A stretch of 5,843 nucleotides of DNA from Pseudomonadota bacterium (GCA_023435325.1 JAEYRT010000297.1:1-5843), one strand, 5' to 3'. Positions 1-5,363 are shown, counted from the stretch's first letter. Program-made: numbers and translations. Notes: generated by a model not told the origin, from the letters alone.

Positions 1-578
1 GCGCCGGTTTCGCGCATGATGGCCAGTGAGCGCATGTCGCTCACCAGGTTGTTGTAGCCAAAGCTGGCACCGCGCTCGCAGGCGGTGAACATGTCGGGGT
101 CCTGGCCCACTTCGATGGCGGCAGCGCATGCCTTGTCGATGACATTCTTCATGTCATGGGGTGCCAGGAACTGCCCCTTTTTGATGTTGACCGGCTTGCC
201 GCACTGGGCCACGGCGCGGATGAAGTCCGTCTGGCGGCACAGGAAGGCGGGGGTCTGCAGCATGTCGACCACAGCGGCCACGTGGGGAATTTCTTCCACG
301 GTGTGCACGTCGGTCAGCACGGGCACACCAATTTCCTTGCGCACCTTGGCCAGAATTTCCAGGCCTTTTTCCATGCCGGGGCCACGAAAGCTCGTGCCCG
401 AGGAGCGGTTGGCCTTGTCAAAGCTGCTCTTGAACAGGAAGTTGATGCCCAGCTCGGATGTGATTTCCTTGAGCTGGCCAGCCACGTCCATCTGCAACTG
501 CTCGGACTCGACCACGCAGGGGCCGGCAATCAAGAAAAAGCGCTGGTCCAGACCAATGTCAAAGCCGCAGAGTTTCAT
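1..578 (-). CDS. kdsA: 3-deoxy-8-phosphooctulonate (Kdo-8-P) synthase, N-terminal 192 codons, cut by window edge
   Basis: Cytoplasmic enzyme that condenses phosphoenolpyruvate with arabinose 5-phosphate to give Kdo-8-phosphate, an early step toward the Kdo of lipopolysaccharide. The visible part starts MKLCGFDIGLDQRFFLIAGP and carries the family's IAGPCVVES strand (residues 17-25), the FKSSFDKANRSS substrate segment (about 49-60), RQTDF (about 115-119), KKGQFLAPHDMKN and GASFGYNNLVSDMR. About one third of the usual ~285 residues lies beyond position 1. Cys21 in GPC matches the metal-binding Cys of metal-dependent KdsA (Aquifex type); E. coli and Neisseria enzymes have Asn there. The ATG at 576-578 is preceded by AAGGA (585-589) at a 6-nt spacing. 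It follows pyrG on the same strand after 147 bp, so co-transcription is likely. The identification is firm. Confidence 0.97.
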   Translation of the reverse strand, partial: MKLCGFDIGLDQRFFLIAGPCVVESEQLQMDVAGQLKEITSELGINFLFKSSFDKANRSSGTSFRGPGMEKGLEILAKVRKEIGVPVLTDVHTVEEIPHVAAVVDMLQTPAFLCRQTDFIRAVAQCGKPVNIKKGQFLAPHDMKNVIDKACAAAIEVGQDPDMFTACERGASFGYNNLVSDMRSLAIMRETG

Positions 579-584
579 GGTGTT

Positions 585-589
585 TCCTT
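585..589 (-). promoter_or_regulatory. Ribosome binding site of kdsA
   Basis: On the minus strand AAGGA lies 6 nt before the kdsA ATG. It is a good Shine-Dalgarno match and fixes the start, since no better in-frame start fits the family's N-terminus. Confidence 0.8.
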
Positions 590-619
590 TGTGCATGTCC
601 AGCATGCTTCAAAAATGAA

Positions 620-695
620 AGCTGCTAGCGCTGGTATATCAATAACTTCAGATGTATTTGATGCCAAAATCGTTGAATTGCAAGCGCTGGCAGCT
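620..695. repeat. Imperfect inverted repeat in the pyrG-kdsA spacer, REP-like
   Basis: The arms are AGCTGCTAGCGCT (620-632) and AGCGCTGGCAGCT (683-695). They are complementary at 12 of 13 positions and separated by 50 bp. A T-run (698-704) follows the right arm on the plus strand, and the minus strand has a T-rich stretch after its distal arm. From memory, AGCTGCTAGCGCT-type arms recur between genes in Comamonadaceae, so this may be one copy of a dispersed repeat. It lies between pyrG and kdsA and could form an mRNA stem that stabilises or attenuates the transcript; no function can be shown here. Confidence 0.6.
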
Positions 696-725
696 CCTTT
701 TTTTGCTATTTCCTTGGATGGAAAT

Positions 726-2387
726 TTAAGCCTTCTTGCCTGTCTTGGCGTGGCTGTCCATGGCCGCCTTGATGAAGGCGTTGAACAGGGGGTGACCATT
801 CCAGGGGGTGGACTTGAACTCGGGGTGGAATTGCACGCCGATGTACCAGGGGTGTACTTCCTTGGGCAGTTCCACGATTTCGGTCAACTGCTCGCGCTGG
901 GTCAGCGCAGAGATCACCAGACCCGCTTCGCGCAGCTTGTCCAGGTACTGCACATTGGCTTCGTAGCGGTGGCGGTGACGCTCGGTCACCACGTCGCCGT
1001 AGATGCTGTGTGCCAGCGTGCCGGGCTGCACGTCGGAAGACTGTGCGCCCAGGCGCATGGTGCCGCCCAGGTCGGAATTGGCGTCACGCGTCTTGATCGT
1101 GCCGTCCTCGTCCTTCCACTCGGTGATCAAGGCGATCACGGGGTTGGGGGTGTTGGGGTCAAACTCGGTGGAGTTTGCACCTTCCAGGCCCGCCATGTGG
1201 CGTGCGTATTCGATGGTCGCAACCTGCATGCCCAGGCAAATGCCCAGATAAGGCACCTTGTTTTCACGGGCAAATTTGGCGGTCGAAATCTTGCCTTCCA
1301 CGCCACGCGAGCCAAAGCCGCCGGGCACCAGGATGGCGTCGTACTTGGACAGCTGCTCCTTGGCATTGGCGTCGGTGATGGTTTCCGAGTCCACGTGCGT
1401 GATCTTCACGCGGGTGTGGTTGCGCAGACCAGCGTGCTTCAATGCTTCGTTGACGGACTTGTACGCATCCGACAGTTCCACGTACTTGCCCACCATCGCC
1501 ACTTGCACTTCGCCCTGGGGGTGCTCGGTTTCATACACCAAGTCGTCCCAGCGCTTGAGGTTGGCGGGGGCGGTGTTCAGGCGCAGCTTGTCGCAGATCA
1601 GGCCGTCCAGACCTTGCTCGTGCAGCATGCGGGGCACCTTGTAGATGGTGTCCACATCCCACATGGAGATCACGCCCCACTCCTGCACATTGGTGAACAG
1701 CGAAATCTTCTCGCGCTCTTCGCTGGGGACGGCGTACTGCGCACGGCACAGCAGCGCATCGGGCTGGATGCCGATTTCGCGCAGCTTCTGCACGGTGTGC
1801 TGGGTGGGCTTGGTCTTGAGTTCACCAGCCGCAGCAATGTAGGGCAAGTAGCTCAGGTGTACGAAAGCGGAATTGTTCTGGCCCAGCTTCAGGGACAGCT
1901 GGCGCACGGCTTCCAGGAAAGGCAGGGACTCGATGTCGCCCACGGTGCCGCCGATTTCGCAAATCGCCACGTCCACTGCGTGATCGGTGCCAATGCCGGC
2001 GCCGCGCTTGACGTATTCCTGGATTTCGTTGGTGATGTGGGGGATGACCTGCACGGTCTTGCCCAGATAGTCGCCACGACGTTCCTTCTCCAGCACGGTC
2101 TGGTAGATGCGACCCGTGGTGAAGTTGTTGGACTGGCGCATGCGGGTTTCAATGAAACGCTCGTAGTGGCCCAAATCCAGGTCAGTTTCGGCGCCGGCGT
2201 CCGTCACAAACACTTCGCCGTGTTGGAAGGGGGACATCGTACCGGGGTCCACGTTGATGTACGGGTCCAGCTTGATGAGGGTGACTTTGAGGCCGCGCGA
2301 TTCGAGCAGCGCAGCAAGGGAGGCTGAGGCGATTCCCTTGCCCAGGGAAGACACCACACCGCCTGTGACGAAGACGAATTTGGTCAT
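726..2387 (-). CDS. pyrG: CTP synthase (glutamine hydrolysing), complete, 553 aa
   Basis: Cytoplasmic enzyme that aminates UTP to CTP using ATP and glutamine, with GTP as allosteric activator. The N-terminal synthetase half has the P-loop GGVVSSLGKG (residues 9-18, Lys17), NVDPGTMSPFQHGEVFVTDAG (45-65), Asp71 in TDLDLGHYERF and Glu144 in EIGGTVGDIES, the expected Mg/ATP residues. The C-terminal class I glutaminase half has GICLGMQ with nucleophile Cys384, and HPEF with His521 and Glu523. The length is slightly above E. coli (545 aa). The start is the ATG giving MTKFVFVTGG; a further in-frame ATG at 2489 would begin inside intron domains V/VI and is rejected. The upstream CACAAGAC is only a weak Shine-Dalgarno. 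A group II intron ends about 22 nt upstream in the same orientation, and kdsA follows. The identification is firm. Confidence 0.98.
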   Translation of the reverse strand: MTKFVFVTGGVVSSLGKGIASASLAALLESRGLKVTLIKLDPYINVDPGTMSPFQHGEVFVTDAGAETDLDLGHYERFIETRMRQSNNFTTGRIYQTVLEKERRGDYLGKTVQVIPHITNEIQEYVKRGAGIGTDHAVDVAICEIGGTVGDIESLPFLEAVRQLSLKLGQNNSAFVHLSYLPYIAAAGELKTKPTQHTVQKLREIGIQPDALLCRAQYAVPSEEREKISLFTNVQEWGVISMWDVDTIYKVPRMLHEQGLDGLICDKLRLNTAPANLKRWDDLVYETEHPQGEVQVAMVGKYVELSDAYKSVNEALKHAGLRNHTRVKITHVDSETITDANAKEQLSKYDAILVPGGFGSRGVEGKISTAKFARENKVPYLGICLGMQVATIEYARHMAGLEGANSTEFDPNTPNPVIALITEWKDEDGTIKTRDANSDLGGTMRLGAQSSDVQPGTLAHSIYGDVVTERHRHRYEANVQYLDKLREAGLVISALTQREQLTEIVELPKEVHPWYIGVQFHPEFKSTPWNGHPLFNAFIKAAMDSHAKTGKKA

Positions 2388-2409
2388 GTCTTGTGTTTTT
2401 ATGGTGGTG

Positions 2410-2449
2410 GGAGGGTAGGGACGGTTCATTACTGAACTATCCCCCCTAA
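2410..2449 (-). ncRNA. Group II intron domain VI (branch-point stem) and 3' end
   Basis: Directly after domain V on the minus strand comes a G-rich strand (AGGGGGGATA), a GTTCA/TGAAC stem capped by GTAA, and a C-rich return strand (TCCCTACCC). In the best fold AGGG pairs with CCCT and leaves a bulged T-A next to it, so the A opposite plus-strand T2416 is the likely branch adenosine. The stem is clear. The exact last intron base is uncertain because no AY lies 7-8 nt from that A. Confidence 0.7.
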
Positions 2450-2483
2450 GAACCGGACTTGCGACTTTCATCGCATCCGGCTC
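2450..2483 (-). ncRNA. Group II intron domain V (catalytic hairpin)
   Basis: A 34-nt hairpin on the minus strand that starts GAGCCGGAUGCGAU, has a GAAA tetraloop and ends GUCGCAAGUCCGGUUC. The lower helix of 8 pairs, the AG-side bulge and the upper helix of about 6 pairs match bacterial domain V, including the AGC catalytic triad in the 5' strand. It is intact, with no mismatch beyond the usual wobbles, so the ribozyme core may be active. Confidence 0.96.
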
Positions 2484-2539
2484 AAGCACAACGCACCATT
2501 CATTCGGTAGTTGGAATCCATGATTGTAAATCGCGGACC

Positions 2540-4258
2540 TTACCCCCGAGGAATGCGAAGCCTTTGAGAGGCCGGCTTTGCAACTGTCAGCCCAAGAGCA
2601 TGCAGTCGTGTATGGCAGACCGGGTGCAGAAGCACCCGATTGGACATTGCATCTGACCCACCATCCACTCTGCGAACAATGTGGTGGTCATGCCATCCGC
2701 TTTGATAATCCAAAGGTTCTGTGCAAAGTGCACAACGCCCGTCCTGTTTGATGAATAACATCGAAGTCTCGTACTGGTACGCCATGCTTTTAGCCATGCG
2801 CTTCGTTCTTAACTTCTCGCCATACACCTCCCAAACTGGGTCAAAAGGCTTGTATTCCCCTTTGATCTTCTCGTGTCGCACGATCTCTGTATCAGCAAGC
2901 TTTAACAGTTTCCATGTGCGCGAACCCTCTGCCGTTCTCACGGTTGCAGCAAACTCGTCACGATCATCAATGCGCTGCCAGTAACGGCTTTTGCACCATG
3001 GCCTCGACTTATTCGAATGGCGTCTTCTTGACCAACGCATCAGGCGCCAGTAAATCAGACTATCCATTCGACTGAAGGTTTCTTTCGCCACCACCGGATG
3101 GTGGTACTGCGCCCACCCCCGAAGGATTGGGTTTAGTTTGGCAATGAGATACTCCTGCTTCACCGAGATATGTGTTTTCACGATCTCCTTGACCTTGCGA
3201 TAAAACGCTTGCACGTTCTTTTTGCTTGGTTTGATGAGCAACTTCCCTTTGTATTTGCGGAAGTTCCATCCCAGGAAATCAAACCCATCATCCATGTGCA
3301 CGACTTTCGTCTTCTCCAGAGACAGTCGCAGCCCTCGTTGTGCAAGGAATGCTTCCATCCAAGGCCTGATTTCCTTGTGCAGCAACTCTTGCGAGTGGCC
3401 TGTCACCACAAAATCGTCGGCGTACCGGATCACATGAACTTTGAGCCTCTTGACCTTTGACTTTCCGTATTTCGTAACTAAGTACGATTTCAGGTCAGCC
3501 TCCAGCCCATTCAGACACATATTCGCCAAGGTTGGCGAGATGATGCCGCCTTGTGGCGTCCCTTCTTCGGTGGGCGATAAGCGACCCTGATGGATCACTC
3601 CGGCTTTCAGCCACTTGCGCAAGATTGTCTTGTTCATCGGAACATGACGCATTAGCCACGCATGGTTGATATGGTCAAAGCAGCCTTCGATATCCGCCTC
3701 CAGCACCCAAGGGGCTGCGCCCTTTTGGGCGGTTGAGACAAATATCTGACCCATTGCATCTGCCGTTGAGCGATTTTTCCTAAAGCCGTAGCTGTTCGGA
3801 TCGCTCGTGGTTTCAGCCACAGGCTCTAGGCTTAGCAGGTGGAGTGCCTGCATCGCCCGATCAAACATGGTTGGAATGCCCAGAGGACGCTCTTTCCCGT
3901 TTGACTTGGGGATATAGACCCGCCGAAGCGGTTTTGCCCGATACCCCCGTTGCTGCTTTAACCGACCTATCGCCGCCCATTTCAGGGCAGGTGAATCCCA
4001 AAGCTGACGATCGACACCTGCCGTTCGCTTACCTTGGTTTTCAGTAACTCGTCTTACCGCCAAGGCTCTGGCGGAAAACGAGTGGATTAAAGACCTTTGC
4101 AAAGCTTTCACTCTGCGCCAGTCCTTCTCCTGCGTAGCCTTCGCTATACGTTGCTGCGTTGTTCGCACGAACCGCTCAACCAGATGCCAATCAATGGCAT
4201 GCCAGTCTTGCGGCTCGCGTGAGGACGCAGAACCACTGGAGTCAATGGTCTCTCTCAT
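2540..4258 (-). CDS. ltrA: Group II intron-encoded protein: reverse transcriptase, maturase and HNH endonuclease, 572 aa
   Basis: The protein helps the intron RNA fold and splice, and drives retrohoming. Domains in order: basic N-terminal region (about 20-80); RT fingers/palm with PLRRVYIPKSNGKERPLGIP (110-129), EADIEGCFDHINH (Asp189, about 187-199), GTPQGGIISPTLAN (233-246) and the YADD catalytic box (279-282); FLGW (328-331); maturase/X domain with LNPILRGWAQYHH (375-387); DNA-binding/HNH zinc domain with Cys509-x2-Cys512, HDHHI (523-527), Asn540, Cys548-His549 and His553. All expected catalytic residues are present, so the protein looks functional. The ATG at 4256-4258 has GGAG (4267-4270) 8 nt upstream; the frame stays open 66 codons further, but that part is ribozyme. 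The symbol follows the Lactococcus LtrA family name. The stop lies 56 nt before domain V. Confidence 0.96.
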   Translation of the reverse strand: MRETIDSSGSASSREPQDWHAIDWHLVERFVRTTQQRIAKATQEKDWRRVKALQRSLIHSFSARALAVRRVTENQGKRTAGVDRQLWDSPALKWAAIGRLKQQRGYRAKPLRRVYIPKSNGKERPLGIPTMFDRAMQALHLLSLEPVAETTSDPNSYGFRKNRSTADAMGQIFVSTAQKGAAPWVLEADIEGCFDHINHAWLMRHVPMNKTILRKWLKAGVIHQGRLSPTEEGTPQGGIISPTLANMCLNGLEADLKSYLVTKYGKSKVKRLKVHVIRYADDFVVTGHSQELLHKEIRPWMEAFLAQRGLRLSLEKTKVVHMDDGFDFLGWNFRKYKGKLLIKPSKKNVQAFYRKVKEIVKTHISVKQEYLIAKLNPILRGWAQYHHPVVAKETFSRMDSLIYWRLMRWSRRRHSNKSRPWCKSRYWQRIDDRDEFAATVRTAEGSRTWKLLKLADTEIVRHEKIKGEYKPFDPVWEVYGEKLRTKRMAKSMAYQYETSMLFIKQDGRCALCTEPLDYQSGWHDHHIVRRVDGGSDAMSNRVLLHPVCHTRLHALGLTVAKPASQRLRIPRG

Positions 4259-4266
4259 GCTTTCCT

Positions 4267-4270
4267 CTCC
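4267..4270 (-). promoter_or_regulatory. Ribosome binding site deciding the start of the intron-encoded protein
   Basis: On the minus strand GGAGAGGAAAGC precedes ATG. GGAG with an 8-nt spacing selects the ATG at 4258 over the upstream in-frame ATGs at 4456 and 4342. Confidence 0.7.
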
Positions 4271-4492
4271 GAGTGATTCCCTCCGAAGACGCACGAGAGC
4301 CCCAACGGGGATTCGTACATCCCCATTGGGTTCGATAAACATAAGCAGCCGTCTAACGACGGTTGCACCAAGTGGAAGTGGGCACGCTTTCGCGTTAGGA
4401 CACAGGCCCCTATGCCACCCGTTACAGGCAGCCCTTCGCTTTTTCCACCATCCCATACCCCCTCATCCAACAGGTCGCCTTGCGGCTTCCCT

Positions 4493-4516
4493 GCCTGCGT
4501 GCTTGCGCATACAGGC
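4493..4516 (-). ncRNA. GNRA-capped hairpin, likely intron domain II
   Basis: Minus-strand GCCTGTATGC and GCACGCAGGC pair at 9 of 10 positions (one wobble) around a GCAA tetraloop. It lies just after the GTGGTAAGC segment that usually closes domain I in group II introns. Confidence 0.6.
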
Positions 4517-4624
4517 GGACAGTGGGGCTTACCACGTTCCCTGATCTACCGACATGAATAGATTGCTCTTGTCATGTCTATCCGTTTAGGGCTCATCTCT
4601 CCTGGGGCTGCATCATTGACGACG

Positions 4625-4647
4625 AATTTCTACTTCACACAGAAATT
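4625..4647 (-). ncRNA. Candidate EBS1 hairpin of intron domain I
   Basis: A six-pair stem AATTTC/GAAATT holds an 11-nt loop TGTGTGAAGTA. The loop's GUGAAG (4633-4638) can pair with the last six 5' exon bases TTTTAC (5235-5240) by four Watson-Crick pairs and two G-U wobbles. This is the expected geometry for EBS1-IBS1 and supports a 5' splice site at 5234/5235. The pairing is short, so it remains an inference. Confidence 0.4.
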
Positions 4648-4788
4648 GCCTACAGCGCACCTTTTGGTTATGGCTTATCAGCAGATTTAGCCATTCAATC
4701 CTTACCCAGGTTCGAACGATGATTCACATTACGTTGCCCATGCGGAACTAGCCTAGCCTCGCAACCGCTCTTCTGCTGACAGTCTTCC

Positions 4789-4812
4789 ATTTCTTTCCTC
4801 GCGAAAAGAAAT
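4789..4812 (-). ncRNA. GNRA-capped hairpin in intron domain I
   Basis: Minus-strand ATTTCTTTTC and GGAAAGAAAT pair over all 10 positions (one G-U) around a GCGA tetraloop. It is a likely tertiary-contact hairpin of domain I. Confidence 0.55.
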
Positions 4813-4977
4813 AGCCGTTTCCGGGAGTACATTGTCCAGTGAGCTTCACACAGAGCCATTACTGGCTTTGCATGTCACCGTAGGCTACTCGTGGTCGTAC
4901 ACGAGGTCGCAGCATCCAAGAGCAGGAGTGCGACAAGACAGATGAGAGCTTTTCGCTCCTCGTTTATTTGCAACCCA

Positions 4978-4995
4978 CTTGAAATAAATTTCAAG
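4978..4995. repeat. Inverted repeat CTTGAAAT/ATTTCAAG
   Basis: An 18-bp sequence with two 8-bp arms and a 2-bp centre (AA on plus). It lies between GATGAGA (4941-4947) and TCTCATC (5000-5006), which can pair around it, giving a nested stem on the minus-strand RNA. Confidence 0.5.
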
Positions 4996-5007
4996 CGTGT
5001 CTCATCC

Positions 5008-5027
5008 TCGCCACATTGCTGTGGCGA
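5008..5027 (-). ncRNA. 8-bp hairpin with GCAA tetraloop
   Basis: On the minus strand TCGCCACA and TGTGGCGA flank GCAA. A GNRA cap reads as such only on this strand, which supports a role as RNA transcribed with pyrG and the intron. Confidence 0.55.
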
Positions 5028-5101
5028 AAATGCTTCAAAACGGCGCGCAAATCCTGGAAGGGATGTGCTGATACTTGCCTTTCCCCTTGTGAGGGAAGGC
5101 A

Positions 5102-5129
5102 TGCAGCCGAATTGAGCCATTCGGCTGCA
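5102..5129. repeat. Perfect 11-bp inverted repeat
   Basis: TGCAGCCGAAT (5102-5112) and ATTCGGCTGCA (5119-5129) flank a 6-nt loop. Neither strand has a T-run after it, so it is not a good intrinsic terminator; it fits a hairpin of the intron RNA. Confidence 0.6.
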
Positions 5130-5137
5130 AATTTAAG

Positions 5138-5159
5138 TTGCTACTATTTTTTGTAGCAA
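5138..5159. repeat. Hairpin TTGCTAC/GTAGCAA
   Basis: Seven-base perfect arms flank an 8-nt loop that is T-rich on the plus strand (A-rich on minus). It is probably another stem of the structured intron 5' region. Confidence 0.5.
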
Positions 5160-5218
5160 TTGAGCTTGCGCCACTAAGGCTTGTCGTTCATTTAAAGGGT
5201 GGTACGAGACCACGAAGC

Positions 5219-5232
5219 GCGACACGTGTCGC
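5219..5232. repeat. 14-bp perfect palindrome at the intron 5' end
   Basis: GCGACACGTGTCGC reads the same on both strands. It starts 2 nt inside the proposed intron end, within GTGCGACACG. It could be the first stem of domain I or, if this segment is exon, a protein-binding site between divergent coaBC and pyrG. Confidence 0.5.
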
Positions 5233-5243
5233 ACGTAAAACGG

Positions 5244-5249
5244 AATATA
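5244..5249 (-). promoter_or_regulatory. Possible pyrG -10 box TATATT
   Basis: TATATT on the minus strand matches the -10 consensus at five of six positions. It lies 9 bp before the proposed intron 5' end. No recognisable -35 is found 16-18 bp upstream (TACGGC region), so this is weak. Confidence 0.22.
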
Positions 5250-5348
5250 GGTGCCGTCAGACAAAGGCCGTAGCACGCTAGGTCAATCGACCTTGGGCAT
5301 GTCGCTGGTTATGGGCTCGCTTGATTGACAGCTGGGGTGTGCTGCCTC

Positions 5349-5357
5349 TGCTACATT
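5349..5357 (+). promoter_or_regulatory. Extended -10 promoter of coaBC, possibly leaderless
   Basis: TGCTACATT matches an extended -10 (TGn plus TACATT). The usual 7-nt distance puts the start of transcription at or beside A5364, the A of the coaBC ATG. No Shine-Dalgarno is present before the ATG, which fits a leaderless message. TTGACA at 5325-5330 is 21 bp from the -10, too far for a standard -35. Confidence 0.4.
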
Positions 5358-5363
5358 CGCGCC

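Larger units (their letters stand above)
4888..5216 (-). ncRNA. Structured subdomain closed by a 13-bp long-range helix
   Basis: Minus-strand UUCGUGGUC (5216-5208), a UC bulge and GUAC (5205-5202) pair with GUACGACCACGAG (4900-4888): 12 Watson-Crick pairs and one G-U. Inside lie at least four further hairpins, including TGCAGCCGAAT/ATTCGGCTGCA (5102-5129, 11 bp) and TCGCCACA/TGTGGCGA with a GCAA loop (5008-5027). The two arms are about 290 nt apart, so chance pairing of this length is unlikely but not excluded. Best read as part of intron domain I. Confidence 0.5.
2410..5234 (-). mobile_element. Group II intron (IIB-like, probably chloroplast-like class) in the pyrG leader
   Basis: A self-splicing retroelement on the same strand as pyrG. 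Three parts can be seen: a structured 5' ribozyme portion, a reverse transcriptase/maturase/HNH gene in domain IV, and a canonical domain V at 2450-2483 followed by a domain VI stem. The 5' end is placed at GTGCG (5234 downward), matching the GUGYG rule. This leaves 129 bp to coaBC, and the element then includes a 13-bp long-range helix and several GNRA-capped hairpins. Alternatives starting with GTG at 4902 or 4851 cannot be excluded. The 3' end is placed 7 nt from the likely branch A (complement of 2416); it lacks the usual AY, so the error may be a few nt. The IEP's codon use is more mixed than its neighbours', which fits acquisition from outside. Confidence 0.88.
4259..5234 (-). ncRNA. Group II intron 5' ribozyme portion (domains I-III and start of IV)
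   Basis: No credible gene lies here; on the minus strand the stretch is dense with RNA structure. Reading 5' to 3', it has GTGCG at 5234; a 13-bp helix joining 5202-5216 to 4888-4900 with a 2-nt bulge; hairpins at 5138-5159, 5102-5129, 5008-5027 (GCAA loop) and 4978-4995; a hairpin at 4789-4812 with a GCGA loop; and an AATTTC/GAAATT hairpin at 4625-4647 that may present EBS1. GAACGTGGTAAGCCC (4525-4539) marks the end of domain I. A likely domain II hairpin (4493-4516, GCAA loop) and a domain III-like hairpin (4384-4395, GAAA loop) follow. At 976 nt it exceeds the roughly 570 nt I recall for Ll.LtrB, so the upstream third may be a domain I expansion or, if the intron starts near 4902 or 4851, exon. 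Confidence 0.65.
5235..5363. other. Divergent coaBC/pyrG intergenic remnant (5' exon of the intron)
   Basis: 129 bp with no reading frame of note, between the coaBC start and the proposed intron end. It should hold the coaBC promoter on plus and the native pyrG promoter on minus. It contains a small inverted repeat AGGTC-AATC-GACCT (5280-5293). The minus-strand TATATT (5244-5249) could be a pyrG -10, but no -35 match lies at the right distance. Confidence 0.6.

Noticed and set aside
156..2327. A 723-codon plus-strand open frame opposite pyrG and kdsA
   Set aside because: It lies antisense to two firmly identified genes and covers most of pyrG. Its His/Val/Gly/Gln-rich translation matches no family I know; strong G/C third-position bias keeps the opposite frame open.
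2388..2489. N-terminal extension of pyrG by 34 codons
   Set aside because: The added codons come from intron domains V and VI and the short leader. The family N-terminus begins at MTKFVFVTGG.
4259..4456. 66-codon N-terminal extension of the intron protein
   Set aside because: The frame is open by chance through ribozyme sequence. The ATG at 4258 has the GGAG site, and the family alignment begins after it.
4847..4902. Alternative intron 5' ends: GTGTG at 4851 or GTGTACG at 4902
   Set aside because: Not excluded, but the first lies within a CCAGT/ACTGG stem and the second breaks the GUGYG rule. Both would leave a long unexplained structured spacer, and their exon ends do not pair with the EBS1 candidate.
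4891..5115. 74-codon plus-strand frame in the same region
   Set aside because: It overlaps the same hairpins, resembles no known protein and has no recognisable translation start signal.
4875..5120. 81-codon minus-strand frame ending in a lipoprotein-like stretch (LVALLLLDAATSC)
   Set aside because: The hydrophobic stretch is at the C-terminal end, not the start. There is no convincing ribosome binding site, and the DNA is better explained as structured intron RNA.
5102..5129. 11-bp inverted repeat as an intrinsic terminator
   Set aside because: No T-run follows on either strand, and no gene ends next to it.
5325..5330. TTGACA as the coaBC -35
   Set aside because: It is 21 bp from the TACATT -10, outside the usual 16-18 bp, and no -10-like hexamer lies 17 bp downstream.
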